Shown: positions 26,501 to 41,500 of the stretch, piece after piece
How the letters are laid out: each line of letters opens with the position of its first letter
How positions within the stretch are numbered: position 1 is the stretch's first letter
Assembly (NCBI GenBank): GCA_950295325.1
Contig: OX485808.1
Coordinates: 9,986,501-10,050,500, forward strand
Length of the DNA: 64,000 nucleotides
Direction of reading: 5' to 3'
DNA from: Polytrichum commune
Lineage: Eukaryota; Streptophyta; Polytrichopsida; Polytrichales; Polytrichaceae
Made by a program: the position numbers and the translations under genes
The notes under the pieces: generated by a model
Database searches by the model: none
Told to the model about the DNA's origin: nothing
Seen by the model: only the letters and a program-made list of their open reading frames with translations

Positions 26501-29500
26501 AAGCAAGAACCAACGGTGTGAGGATCAGTCAAATCACCGTCTGATTTCCAGACTCCTCTGCAAATTTGAGCAAAGCTGCCATGGGATCAGATCCTGCAGA
26601 GAGCATGAAAATGAGGGGAATCAGGGCATCTGAGTCACTGTAGGCGCCGGCTAAATTGAATCCAGGTGGCTCGATGTAACGTTGCCCCATAGCTTGAAGG
26701 AGGAACCCATTTACAGAACCCACAAGTTTGTCGGGTCGTAAAACTCGGATCACACAAAGTCTCCGAAAGATGCTTAGATCTTCCCAATCCCCAGGAAATG
26801 ATTCACTGTAAGGCTCTTGGCAGTTGTAGAAGTGACCCCAGCCTTCTGGATCATTGGTGAATGACTTGTCCAATCCCTGGCATGCATCCCATTAACAAGC
26901 TCAATTGCTCCAAATTTTTATCATGAACTACGATGTTCTACAAGTTTTCATGAATTTTTCTCCTCAACACTTGACAAACTTGAAAGACTGCTAAACGCTA
27001 GTCACGTGTAAGATGGATGCTATTTACTTCGAGCCACTTTGAAAACATTCGTAAAAACGAATGAGGTCTAGGATAGATTTACAAGAGCAGGACACATGCG
27101 AAGTATCTTGATGTTCTTTAAGGTTAGACATAGAATCATCTTGGAGTTCCAAACAGCCCAAACAGCTTAGAATGCACCACTAGATACGTGTTGTTATTTC
27201 TGAATATTCAATCCTACACAAGGCAAGGATGTGTTCTGTAGAGAATACATGAAACCTGAACTATGCAGTCATGTCATGTCATGTCACGTCACGTCACGTC
27301 AGCCGACGTGACGGTGGTCTCCAAAACATCAATTGGACGTTGGGGGGTTAAAATGGACTAAAACCTGCGTACATGAACTTGCTGACTGCGTAGTCGATTC
27401 CCAAAAATATTTAAAAAAGGAAAAAGAAATCCATTAGATCTGGCCGACTGTGAGATCTGGTCCGTTGGGTTCAGTTTTGGACCAAGAAGGGCTCACTAGG
27501 ATTGAGATTGTCTTGTACCGCAAATGCTGGCAATGTGGACAGGTGCACCATCTCGTTCCACAGTTTCTCTGAAAGCCATTGGGAGGGGTTCGGTTTTGTG
27601 GTTTTGTGAGTGGCTGATGGGCCTGAAAGGAAGAATCCCCACTCGACCTCATCTAATTCTCCAGCCCCTCTCATGTTTGTTGCGCAGATGAGAAAAGAGA
27701 GTAACATCTTGTCTTTCTCAAATAGGCTTCGTGCCACATTACAGTACAGTAGATACGTGAAGAAGTTGTTGAGGATTTTTATTCGTGTTGGCAGATCATT
27801 TGACTTCTCGGATTTCATCATTCCGGATTTGAAAAGGGCCAGGTACCTGTTACATAGATCATCAAATCACATTTTTGTTACCAACTTTTTAATTCCCAAG
27901 TGACCCTTGGTTCATCAGATTTAATGCAAATTTGTGCAGAATCAATTCTTGAGTGTCAGAACCTCAAGATTCAAAGCTTGTCAGAGCTAATGTTATTGAG
28001 ATTGATATACTTTTATCTATTTGTTTTTGCTCTGAGAAGTTTACCACGAGAGTGAATACTGGTACATAGGGTCGATGTTGCAAAGGTTGGAAACGGTGAA
28101 GAAAAGGGCCGACACGTGAGCAGCAACTGGCACATATCCCTGACGTGCCACATCAATCTTAGCTTCTGTGACCACTGCAATTTTTTGTTTCTCAGCAATC
28201 TCCACAGACAGAGCTTTTGATGAGGAGATGATGTCAATGGCAGTTTCATCTTCCAAAATGTTTCCCTCCGCACTTGACAATACCTGCAAACCCATGTTCA
28301 CTCCTTAGTTCTCCTCTTAAGATTGAACGGCAATATGGAGTGTCAGCATGTGGCTTGAGTTTTTCTTAAAGAACCTGCTGAGGTATGCGGGCCTTACTCG
28401 GTTACTTTTCTCAATCAGACACCTTATTTTTTTCTTTCTTTTTTCGTGGTGTGTGATTAGATGTGGATGTAGGAGCGGACACCAAAAAGACATTTGTATA
28501 GAACAGATTGGACTATGAGCTTAAGATTCATTAACCATTCTAGGCTCAAATAGAGTTATCCGTAAAGTCTCTCAAAGAGGGATGAAATCGGGGTTTGATC
28601 CTTCTTTGAGAAGACTTTCTATTAAGACCTCATTAGCTTGTTGTGTATTAGAGCCTATTTTGAAGGTTGGGTGAAATTTTTGGGATCTCCTCTTCCCATC
28701 TCTTAAACTTTGAGAGAATTTGAAGATCTAAAATAGGGTATGTGCATGGGACCCGCTGTCCTAAATCCCAGATCGGCCTATGCAAAGTTAACTTGGCCCA
28801 CCCATCCTAGTAGGACAAACTAGAAAGTCAATTTTCAATAGCCCGACACCACTCTTTGTGTGAATCCTCATAAACTTAGGGCTTGGGATTAAACCCCTAG
28901 TGTCAACTACTTTATTGTACTTTAATAGTGAACATATTTGGGAGATCTACATGATCATTTAATGAGCATGAGAATCTTCACTTTGACAATGTATAAGATA
29001 TTTATACGAGCAATGAAAATCATGAGGAAAATGGATACGGCCACAATCTAGATTTGGCAATCATCTCGCCCTAATTGCGTGTTCCAGATTCTACAAGAAG
29101 TGGGCGCAGAGCTAATTTAAGCGTCTGTGTAAGAGTCACTTACCTTACCGCCATATCAGAAATTTGAGCATGAGGGAATCCCCAGCGAGGTGGGGAATGC
29201 TGAGGTTCTTAAGTAAATCCATTCAAAAGTAGGATTCTGAACAAATTTTGCAACATCAATGCTAACCGATGACACATAACCCTTTGCATCAAGGATCATT
29301 ACGTAGCTTTATTTTATTCCGACCTGTACCTCAATAATGCGGTCCTCAGTTTCCTTGAGTTGCCTAGCATTCTCAGCACCCTGTAACACCAGCTGAGTTT
29401 TCTCCTCTTCCAAGTCCGGTCGCTCATGCTTCACGGCCTCACCCAACAATTGATCTGACAGGCCCTCGGGTGTGATCATAAAATTGAGGAGTGTAACTTT

Positions 29501-32500
29501 TACTGCAACCTGCATTCAAGCACTCAGAAGTGGACCTCAATAGAGATATTTGTAAAGTAAAGGAGATGAAACCATGGGTTGAGTCCCAAACCTTGATTTT
29601 ATGAGAATTATCACAAAGTCACCCAAGTTTTCTTAATGCTTAAACTATCATACACAAAGAGTGGTGTCGGCCTATTAAAAACCAGCTTTCTAGCTTTTCC
29701 TTGCTAGGGCGGGTAGGCCAAGCTAGCCTTAAGTAGGCCGATCTAGGATTTAGAACAGCGGGTCCCCTGCGCATACACTATTGTAAATCCTAAAATTCTC
29801 TCAAAGTTTGAGAGATGGGAAGAGGAGGTCCCAAAAGTTTCACCCAACTTTCAAAATAGGCTCCAATATACGACGAGCTAAAGAGCTCTTTACAGAAAGT
29901 TTTCTCAAAGGAGGATCGAACCCACAGTTTCGTCCCTCTTTTCTTACGGATAACTAGAATTTCTCACAAAGTTCTTTCAACATCCAAGATTCTACAAAAC
30001 ACCGCTACAATGACATGGAAGGTTTCCAACTAGATAATATGTTCATGTACTAACAATAGTAGGAGGACCCTTCATGGCTTGATTGGTTGTGCAGGATGGC
30101 AACAAAGTCTTGACGTTAAGATTAACAAAAGAAGAGTTTTGCATGGAGCAACAATAGACGAATCTTGTGTTCGAGAGGGCAAACATATCTACCTCGGGGA
30201 AGTAATGAGGGTTCCGCAATTTGGTGGTGATGTAAAACTTAAACTTTGGATTGTACTCAATAGTATTATCCCCGAGGCGAATCTGCAATGACCCACCGGC
30301 CTTGAAAATTGCTTTGATAAGTAGCGGCTCTAAGGTTGGGTCAAGCTCTTCCAACACATTCTCCAGCAGAAGGGGAAACCCAAATTGGATGCAACTTTCA
30401 AGCTTTCGAACAAAATCTCCGTCACTCAGTTTCATGGTTTGCAAGTTATTCTTCTTCTCCTTGTTCTGCCACAAAAAATCCAGTTAATGGAGATGTACTT
30501 CACATGTAGTGATAACCCTGTATTCAAATGCAGTCACAACACCCGTCATTGCAACAAATCGCTAAGAAATAAGCTCAAAGAATTTTAATACCTGCAAACT
30601 ATGCAATTTAAATTATCCGCAGCAAACACTGATACACATCGTCTATAGTAGTCGACCTGTCGACCGTTGGCTGGGATTGACTTGTACAGTGCCATTTGTC
30701 ATATACTCATAGCGAAACCAGGTTGACTATACATGTATAGAAATGGCCTTACTCTATCTTAAGGGTAAGAAACAAAAAACCAGTCAAATTTATCAAAAGG
30801 GGTAAACTTGTTAACCCTGATCCATTTGTTGGCTTGTCCTTGAGGATCAATAAGAAGGGGCCACCGCCGAGCCACACTCATAATGATCCCATTATCGACC
30901 GAGAAGCTGTCATTTGGAAGACCATCGATTGTCCAGTCCCGAATGAGCACCGGATTGCCCAGAATTTTTGCAAGTGAAAATACATCAGAGCAAGGGATTT
31001 GTCTTGATCGGCAAGCTGTGTCCCAGTCCTTCAGTGTCGATTCACGGTAGCTTAAACTCACAGCGCCAAGATATGCAATATATCCGGATGAAAGAAGAAC
31101 ATCTCCAAGCAGATTTCGATATACCACTGACAGATCCGCGATCACTTGATTCCACCTGATCTTTTCACCTCCTAAACCACCTATCAAGGAACCTGCCCTG
31201 GAAAGTTTCTGCAAATGATCACCCCCTCCTTCGAATGTCAGAGTCAAAGACTAAAGAGAAAAAAGACATTCTCTCTGATTGCAATTTTCAGGTGTGCATT
31301 AGAGGAGTTGTTTCATTTCCAAGATGATAACTGTTCCCTATTATAGTTAAAAACCTGCACCATGCTAACTGGGTCAGGAGACATCTTAAAAGTTGGCTCT
31401 TCTCAAATGGGAATCTGTAAAAAGTAACCTCAAAACTGGTTCCATCAACTATACATTTTGGAGAAGTTGAACGGTGACCGCACGGGTGGTGACGCTGTTG
31501 ACGTTTAACCTTTCCCAAATGGTTGGTTGTCAACGACAGCATGTTGAGCAGACGGTGAGGTGATGATCCGGGACTAAATTTAATTGCAGATTTCAGGTAA
31601 GGCTTCTAAGTATTTACATTCTCGCAATCTATAACATTGGCCTCTAGAGCTGCCTTTTCATCTCCTTTTAATCGGAGTTGGTCTTGGAGTCCCGCAAGCT
31701 TCTCTTCAACCTGTCTCAAGATTTCCTTCTTCAAGGCTAGTGCTGCTTGCAACTCCTCAAACTCGGCTGTTGCGGCTGCTAGCTTTGCTTTCTTGGGGGC
31801 CACGATCTGCAGGAGAGTTTCAAGAATGAGGACGGTTTAGCATCCAAAATTTCTTCCTGTCAAGTAGGTGTAGCATTTGCCACCAAAGAGGATAATGCCT
31901 ATGTTTGCCAACAATAGCATGCAATTATAGTGTCTCTTCGCTCGCACGCAACGATCTCAATTTAGAGGTGGTCGACTCTTTCTTAACGGCTGTAACCCCG
32001 GTTGCAATGGTTGGACCATAGCTGGTAATACTAGCATGGTTCAGTGGAGTATGTAATTCACACCAAATGCAAGGTGGACATGAGTCCCAACCACTCAAGC
32101 TCGTGCTTGATGCTTCATCAGGCACATGTTGGAACAAGTGTTCAAACCAGTCTGGAGAAACGACACATTCATTACCACTCAGTGCTGTGACAAATAGCGA
32201 GCTTACCAATCATTGACTCGTCATAGAAAAAAAGGAACGTGGACTAAATTTGATTTCTCATTTGTTCACCTAAATACATATTCATATCGGAAACTTCAGA
32301 AGACTGACTAGGTATCCATTATATGAAAGTGGAGCGAATAGACGAACTGAGACAACACCACATCGAAGGCCGTAAATTAATTAAGGTTTGCCATCTGTTT
32401 GTTATTCACCTTGTTCACTTTATCATAGCTCTCCATAGCTCGAATCCAACAGCAGAGTCCATACGCAGCTTTTGAAGCCTTTCTTACCGTAGCAGGTTCA

Positions 32501-35500
32501 AAATTGGGGTCAGCAATATATGGTCGAATTTTGACCATTAGAGCGTCCGGCATGTTGTCTTTGTCATATGTTTTGAGTGATGCTAAGAAGTTGTTGTCGG
32601 CTAGCATCTGCTGTGCTGGCCCCCAATAGTCCTCCATCTTGCTTCCAGGTTTGTTAGGATCTGGTATTTTCCTGGATTTAACCTGCCAGGGAGAAATATG
32701 TAAAGAATCATGAGATAACATTCGAGAGTTTTTTGGGGTTTCAAAAGCCGCAGTCCAAGGAGGTTGCCGATGTCAATCTTTGCAACACCCTGATTAAAAC
32801 TCAATGAATGACTTCCTGATTGAGAAATGACAATCTGGCAATTATTTGAACATATATACTAACCCAGAATTCATTGTAGTATCCTCTAACTCAACATGAC
32901 TTTTGTTTGGGAGTTGGTTGCATGCAACACCTGATTTGTTGCTTGAACTAGGTGTTCAGTATTTTTTCAGTGCATGTGTGGAGGTAGTGTGGTGGTTTGA
33001 ACAGAGGAAATTCTATATTGGTTCATTAAGGGTCAAACACATTTTGGCATGCCAAGAGGTGCCAAAATGAGCTTGGCCCTCAATGAACCAAAATGGGGTG
33101 CTCTTCATACAGAGTCAAACACTACCTCTGAGGATGCACCACAAGTGGAAAGAGATCGCCGATTTTGTATGCAAATATGACCAAAAAGAAATCATAGCAA
33201 ACCAACTCCCGAAGAAAAGCTCCATTGAGTTGAAGGAAAACTCTATTGCACCTATGCTTTTGGATTTAGTCACATAAGGTCAAGATATTGATTTGGTGAA
33301 GGCAAACGGCATACCCCCTTCATGATACAACATGCTTCCATCACAAGCTTGACAGCAGCAGGGGGATTTTTCATGGCCTTCACTTCTGTAATATCACCCT
33401 TTGTGAGCGTGTCCAGTGCAGATAGAGCAGCTTCTAACATGGGCATTGCCTGTAAAGAAAAAGGGGGGAGGGAAAAAAAAAAAAAAAAAACTCATTAGTT
33501 TAGTGTTCACTATTTGCTGACTTTACCCAGATTGACTGAACTCTTCAAAACACAAGCGCATTATTTACGGCCTAAGGACACCTGTTAATGACAGTAGCTC
33601 ATTGTTCCCGAAGCCGCCAAAGTTTTGTGCATGGCTCATGCAGGAAGGATGTTAGTTGCATAATTAAATTTTGGATTAATGCAATTTGGGCTGAATTTCA
33701 CCGGTCCTACTTACCACAGCAAGCTCTGCCTCACAATCGTCCTTGATAGCCTTGGCCTCTTCTGCCTTCACATTTGCAACTGCTTCCTCAGCCTCCACAT
33801 TGCTACGTGTCGCTTGTGCATCCTTGGTGTCTGCGTCAATTTGCTTGAGTAGCTTGGCAGTGTCTTCGGCAGTTTTTATCAATATTGGTTGAAGTGCAAC
33901 CAGCTCACTTTTCATCACTGTCACTTGTCCTTCTGCAAAGTAGAGTTTCTCTAATCCCATCTGCAGATTACCCACAAGCTTAATTTTGACCTTGAATTTC
34001 TGGTACACGATTAAATGTCAGGATTTACACAACAGCTCAACAAAGAAGTGAACATGTGATCTCCATTGAGAATCATCCACGCGAAAAATCGATTGGCATG
34101 AAATGGAAGAAGAAATATATCTGAGATGCGGTTTTTTTATTTTTTGAAAAAAGCTTAACTCTCTAACCACATCCTAATATGATGCTTCAACGCAAATATG
34201 ACTAAAATCACCAAGTGTCTAGACAGCCTAAATGCATGGCCCAAAGACAAACATAACATACCGCGTATCTGTTTCGAACAGTGTCAATCTCCTGTCGTTT
34301 CTTCATGAGGAGTTCCTTGTAGGTGGCCAGAAGCTCCAGGTACGATGTAGGAGTGACATAGATATAGCGTTGTTGTTCTTGGAGGAATGCAACAGCCAGA
34401 CTGGCAGCTTGTTGGTGAAACATCATACACATGTCCCGTACTGGTAGCTGGAATTGCTCGTCAATACTGATCTGCATATCATCCAATACTACTGCATTTA
34501 ATCGCAAGATCTAGAAATTAAGAATGGCAAGTAGAGTAGATTGGCATGCTAACAATGTAGGGATGTGCATCACTTCATTTTCTTCGTTTGTTTATAGGTT
34601 TTAGAGGAATAGGAGGGAGACACTCTTGTCTCTAGAGCTCGTATTTGAAAGGCTATCTATTGTGGGCACTTCCAATTCCAGACATTTCTGGCCATTGGAT
34701 TGATTCGAGAATTGTTTGGGAATTGTTTCTAATGGTTAGAAATGTATCACGAAAATTCTCATTTAAGTTTCAAAATCAGAGTTGAGTTTGCCAGAAGTTA
34801 TAGAAGGTCAAATTGAAGATTATATTTCCTCTTTTATCGATCACATAGGCCCTCCCAATTACGTTATTTATTGAACCTAGAATGCTTGACATACTTTGAG
34901 CACATAGTCCAATTTAATCATAACACATGTCATTTTGGTGGTCTTCTTAACTACAAGCCTTGCCATATACCACTAAAATATAGGTGTCCAATTGGAAAGA
35001 GTAACCACATAAGGCCCACACACCTCAGTACTTCATGAATTCAAGGGTGTACAGGAGCCTTCCCCTACAGGTGAATCATTGAACCTTAGGAAAAAAACGT
35101 TGGATGTGTAGCTTGGGCTGAACTTTCATGAGTCATCGGGTGTTTACGCAGATGGATATTTGAAGGGGGGGGCAAATTCTTAGTTCACCCTAGACTACTT
35201 TTTTGCGGAATAGCATGAGAGCATACTAATCTACTATAACTAAAACTAAAACTATATATATATATTTCCAGAACTTGAGATAGAAAGGAGGACCATGGCT
35301 TACAGAAGCAACAAAGTTGGTTGCAACAGATCGCAGGGCCTCTTCAGGCCATTCACTGAACCAGTCAATGGTGCAGCAATTCACAAGTGAAGGAAACATA
35401 CGTAACCGTGTTCGAAAGGCATCTCCAAAAGGACTCATGGCTATGACCATGTGAAGGTTGGTCCTGCACTGGTCTACGAAGTACATATACAACTCGGGAA

Positions 35501-38500
35501 TTGAACCATCCCGGCCAGCCTTCTTGGCACGCGCCCGAACGATATCTAAAATTGGCATAATTTCATCCTTGGGATACAAATTTGGCACCTGCAAACATGT
35601 CACATCGATTAAAAAGTACTTATTCTCCCAAGGTGACGTATTTTCTTAATAAAAAATACAGGACACCAAATTGAGAGGAGAATCACGTTGTTTCAGTAGA
35701 TTATCGAAGTTAAGAGCCGTGAGATTCTAGCTATATAATTTTCCTGTGACAAAACAAAAGCTGGTCTTAAACTGTCACAAGTGGCTGGTGGATAGTGGAT
35801 TGGGTGGTGAGAAATGATAGTACCCACCTCGCCTGTGTTGAGGATGTTATTTATGTCTTCTAAAAATTGCTCCATCTTCAACTGCGTATCATTGAATAGA
35901 AATACCGTGGGATTGTTGTCTGCTCCTGATTTTTTTAATACTAACTGTATCAAAGTTTCCCACCAGGTCAAATGAATTCAGTACACAAAGCAACTAGGTT
36001 GAAGATCGATCACCAAGCAGAGAATACTAAGATTACCCTTTTTTACAAATTTCTTCCTTGATATTTACGGAGTTATGTATCTCTGTGAAAGCGGGTCGTT
36101 GTGGATGTAATTGCTTCATATATGCATCAGAAGTCACTAAATCATGCAATTTATAAAATGGGAGGTGCCACCCCACGTTTCTAAACTAGTGTACGTTCCA
36201 CCTGTACCTTGAGATCCTCCTGCCATTCGAGAAGTCCATACAATTTGGTGATCTCCACTTGGAAGACATTATAACCAGCCATGGAGGTGGCTAACTTTGT
36301 GAGTGATTGGCGCCCTCCGCCTCCAACGCCTACCAAGAGCGCATTACCAAATGGTTGTCTAATGATGCGACTGATGCGCAGAACATGTTGTGCAGCGTAT
36401 GTGAAGAGGACAAGCAGCATAGGGCTTCTAGTCTGTGCGTTGAATTCTGCTAACCCTTCCTCTAGCACTTGGAGGAGCTTCACGTGGTCACTTATTTCTT
36501 CGTACCTGCAATATCAAATGCCCCAATTACAGTATTGCTTGAAATAAATATATAGGGGGAAGTATAGAAGAACAACTAGGAAAGAGAGTGATTTCCTGTT
36601 GAAAAGCTTCATTAAAACCAGCCACGCCAAGAGGATTTTAATAACATGGATTACAGGGTGATTTACAATAATATTCATTCAGCTGTCTTGAATGGCTGTA
36701 TGAAGGTGGTCCAGCAACTATTATGGTACCTGAAAGGTGATCTACATGCCTCTGGAAGAATTGTTGTCCTATTTACTTTCTGAAACAAAGGCACATATGA
36801 AGGAGAATGATGGTCTTGCTTAATTTTGGAACTTAGTTTCCAGATCCTCAATGTGTGTCCATGTTGCGAGCAATGTAATTAATCCATAGGGTGTTTACAA
36901 AGCCATCACGCCTTTCCAGGATTCTCACAGTTCATTCTGGTTCATGGATTTTGGAAATCCTGGAAATGGTGAGACTTACTTTTTAGGAATGGCAGTGGAG
37001 TCCATAATATCTCCAAAGGCAAGCTTTTTGTAGGTTGTTGTCATGCTAGCTTCATCATCGCCTGACTCATACACATAGCTGCACGCGAGCGTCAACCTAT
37101 CCTCCACGCGGTTTTGCAAGTACTTGAAAAACCATAGGCGATCCTCATCATTCACGAGCCTGTCATGGAAAACCCGCAAACATTCATGGCTCCAGAGTTT
37201 CACCATCGTCTTCTTGCCTTCCATTACGCCCGCAAACATGCACATACCCTGGAACACCTTCGACAAATCACGCATGTTATATGTGTAATGTGACTTTGCA
37301 GGTGTTGGCAGGAGCTCCTTCTGGATGGCACGGTAGATGTCAATTGTGGCATCCACCAAAAGGCCTGTCATTCCCGCCACCTAAAACCCCCAAATCTGAA
37401 TTAGATTTTGATTTTCACGAGACGTTTGTATCTTCTCAAACAAAACCATCTATAGATTCTAAACTTTGATATCTAATAGTCAGTTTGACGGTAGCGCTCA
37501 AGATCATTGATATCACCTAAACTCAGGACTTCTTTTCACTACTCTTTCAGGAGACTGAAATGCAGAGAAAATTCCAATATATACAATAGGAATGAACCTG
37601 CACATGAAGTTGTACTATGGCTCAAACAGAAACATCTAAAGATTTCTATGCTTTTATTTGTGATAGTCAGTTTTACAGTAGAGCTCAAAATCAGAGATAT
37701 CACCTAAACTCAGGATTGGTTTTCACTAATCATTCAGAAGATTGAAATGCAGAGAATATTCCAGTATGTACAAACTACAAAGGGAATGAATCTGCACATG
37801 GACTTGTAATATGGCTCCAAGTCATCTGAGATTCACCCAAAAGTGTTGCTTATTAATGAACTCACACCTTGAGTATTGAATTGAACATTCATGGATCAGT
37901 TACCTACTTGACCGGCAGTCCTCATCTCATACTTTTACAAAACTTCACAATGTAAGCAAACCTAAGGTTTAGGGTTAAAATGTAAGCAAATTTGGAAAGA
38001 ATAATCTCAGCATCCTTACATCGTGTGGAAGCTTTGCCTTCCGCACCCACCAATCAACAATGATTGTAAAGACAATATTGAGACTGGAATTGTCAAAGTC
38101 AAGGATGGCCAACACATTAAAGTGGCGCATGTATCGTGGGGTCACAGGGTTACGACCACCTCCTGGTGGTCCCATTGCTGTTACAAATTGGACATCGACT
38201 AGGAAACGAAATGTATTGTCCTCCCTATCATACCTGCAATGAAAGAACATTCAAATTTTCCTTGTTAAAAATTTGATCATAAACCTGAATGGAGTGGGAA
38301 ACTTGCTCAAATTGTTCGATGTCCTAAAACTGGACCTACAACGGCTTGCATGTCTCTGCAAATCTGTGCATTTGCTTGGATAATGAACATGTAGTGATTA
38401 GATTAGTCTTGGAGAATATACCATCCATCATGATCCATCCATTGACGCAAAATTTCGATTGGTGGCTGTGCACCATAAGTTTCTAAGGCAGGCATATTAA

Positions 38501-41500
38501 GATCATCAACAAAAATGACACAATGCTCCTCTGGATATGGACCGTAGACACCTCTTCTCTTCTTGTCCAGCTTGCTTTCTATGATGGCCTGATCCCACGC
38601 ACACATTAGATTTGAAAGAGTGTTAAACTTTTCGATGGCCCTCAACCAAATTGCTACCCTCTGAGGAGCACACATAAATTGATGAAAAACTAATTCCCAC
38701 CAGCATTTGAGCATGAAATCTGAAAATACTACCAACGGATATTAGCGAAACTGGGAACCTTATAGTTGATTAGAAGAGGCAGTTGAACAAGGATATTTCT
38801 ATGGTACAGGTATTCACAAAGAACCTTAAAAATTCATTCTCAAAAATGTTTGCTTCTCAAATTCAGAATGAATATATAAATCAGTGAGGATGAAGTTAGA
38901 TTCTTGGCCCTACTTGGGTTTGATTGGCATTTGTCTGAGCAGAGAAAGTCAGCATGATAGTACGGTACTGGGTCTTATCAAGTGTTTGTGTGATCTCATT
39001 CTTGACATAAACAGTTTTTCCTGTCCATAAAATGCATGTCTTGTAAGTCATTCAACCTGATATGGCGCTACATTTAACCTCTAATGTATAAACTCCTTTT
39101 TGTACCTCTTGCGGGTTTGTGGAGATGGTCTAGCTTTGTGATTACACGATCAAAAGCTTCTTGACTCCAGAAATTACTTTACTTTGAGAACATTTTGGTT
39201 CTTGCAGTGAATACAATTGAAGAAGCTCAGCTTGAACCATTATCCCCATTTACGTCAGAAATGGCAGCCAAGCATATGTACATCTCTAGTATGGAGGATA
39301 TCAGAAAGTTTACCTGTGCCAGTAGGGCCGCAGAACATCACATGTTTTTGGTGTTGCGCAAGAAGTATAAGAAGAAATGCGTAGCGGGCTGTGTCTAATG
39401 TGGGAACAATAATGTCATTGTAAGCAGCATCCGGGTTGGGAGGACGGTTGTCTGTTGTTAATAACCAATCCTTCCAGGCTTGCTCTATCTTCCAGAAGCA
39501 AAAAGTGTAGACTGATCCTTTTTCCGGATATGGTAGGGCAATCTTGAAGTTCGGCTTTTTGATTACTTGACCAGCAGTGAGTTCGAAGCCAAGGTCATCT
39601 TGAAAAAGTAGCAATCTGTCACCTCAGGTACAAATTCCTATTTTAGTAAAAGCAAGAGTATAAATTCCCAACAATAATTTTTGTAATCATCTGAATGTTT
39701 GCTCAGGGATCGATGAAGGATGGAGCAAGCAACGTCACGCTGGAAAATTAGCCACTGTAAACTCTAGCTACAGCATGTTGACAAAGAAAAAAGAAAACTA
39801 TGTTAAAGGACATTGGTCATTATTTTCAGGAGATGATGCTATGTGATAAACAACTCCAAATTTTTTGTAAGACACTCTTAGGACTGAACAACCTGTTTGC
39901 AATGTGCAACAATAATGTTCTAAGTTGTAGAATGAGTTTCAGAGAACTATGTCATCTACTGCAAAGCACGTGTCTGCGACATACCTGCGAAAGAAGAGGT
40001 TGAATTTTTCCCGTCCATCACTATCGATTGTTGCTCCAATAGACCACACAAGAGACATGAAAAATAAGCACTGGACCCATGTATTGATATCATCCCCTGT
40101 TGGAGGTGTAAGCAAGCTGATGCCCCCGATCTTTGAAACCCGTTGGGAAGCTCGTGAACCGGGGGCAATTCGGAACTCATCCAGCAAGCATTCGTACATT
40201 TTGAGCAGGTTTTGTGCTAGATTGATGGGCGCAGTTGGAACTATATCTCTGCAATGTCTTTTTACGAAGTCAACACATGGATCGCATAACCACTCCAATA
40301 GAGAGAATATCATTCCATAGTGGTTGACTAGCCCTGGGAAGTTCTCTTTCACGTGCCTCATCCACGAGGTTATGATAGGCCAGCACCCAATTTGACTCGG
40401 CTCCACATAAACCATTCCACATCGGCTAACTGTAGCTGGTGAAGCGACTGCAAGATCTTGCACCTACACAAGAAATAATTCATTTGAGTTCATATCAACT
40501 TCAAATTCAATGACCTAATTTCTCTGAGAGGCTCTTGGAACTCACAACAAAAGAGCAACAACTATGTCTTCTTCAGATTCAAATGTGTACTGGAGGGAAC
40601 CTGAATGGGTCAAATATTTTTGGTAGTTTGAAGTGATTTTAAAAACAAGTTCACGAAAGATTCAGTCCCAAAGTTTACGAAGAATTTCAATATGTCTAGA
40701 AACCAAACGGGAAAAAGATGTTCTACGAGCAGCTCAAACAGAGAACACACTCAAACTCTGCGAAGAGGATAGGTGGATGTAAAGAATAGCATTTTCATAG
40801 TGTAAATAGTTCCTTCCGGTTGACCAGGTGTTGGTGTAGAAGTTCAACCTCAAAGATGAGGTTCATCTGAATGGTCATTTGAATGATTTCACCACTCATA
40901 AGACACAGCTTCTTGTTGTCATCCAGCACGGTGTTCATGTTCTCAATCCACACCTGAGCATTTGTGTACATGCCATCTTTGAATGGAGGATAGGCCATCA
41001 CAGTACGAACATTAAGAAATTCAGTTACAGTAGTCACCTTAACGATATTGCAGTAGCGCACCCCCTTTGAATATCTTGAAGAATGACCCTAGATTACAAG
41101 TTAGAGAGCACTAGGAAAAACAATGTTGTTGGACGATCAACAATGAAAAACTACTGCAGATCTACAAATTGTGACGTTCAATGGCATTGATTTATTTGTT
41201 CCATGCATACTATACCAGCCTTAAGTATCTAAACCAGGATAGCATTCGAAGTTTCAAAAGAAGCTCAATCGTCCATTGAGATTACCGCATCAACAGGTCC
41301 ATCAAATATGATCCACTTGCGATCAGGACTTGTGTCAACAGCTGCAATTCGGAACCATTTTGCAAGTACACCATCTGACCATTCATGTGAGACAGGGTCG
41401 AACTGGCCGTATAATTGGCCAATATATATTGATTTAGGGTTTATCACATAGCACTTGGTGATCTCCTCCTCAAGACCTTTATTGTGCATATCTGTAAGCG

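Larger units (their letters stand above)
20516..30465 (-). other. Dynein exons 41-51: rest of AAA5, AAA6 and C-terminal region
   Basis: Exons: 30465-30193, 29509-29330, 28283-28045, 27846-27519, 26876-26538, 25904-25617, 24851-24609, 24077-23772, 23409-23221, 22653-22198, 20746-20516. Motifs in order: [179 protein letters not shown] and [14 protein letters not shown]. The stop is TGA at 20516-20518. The last intron (20747-22197, 1,451 bp) holds a family C element. Confidence 0.92.

Noticed and set aside
39598-39615. Dynein exon 27 acceptor at 39599 instead of 39616
   Set aside because: The inner site breaks the frame with exon 26; the outer site (GACAG) joins correctly.
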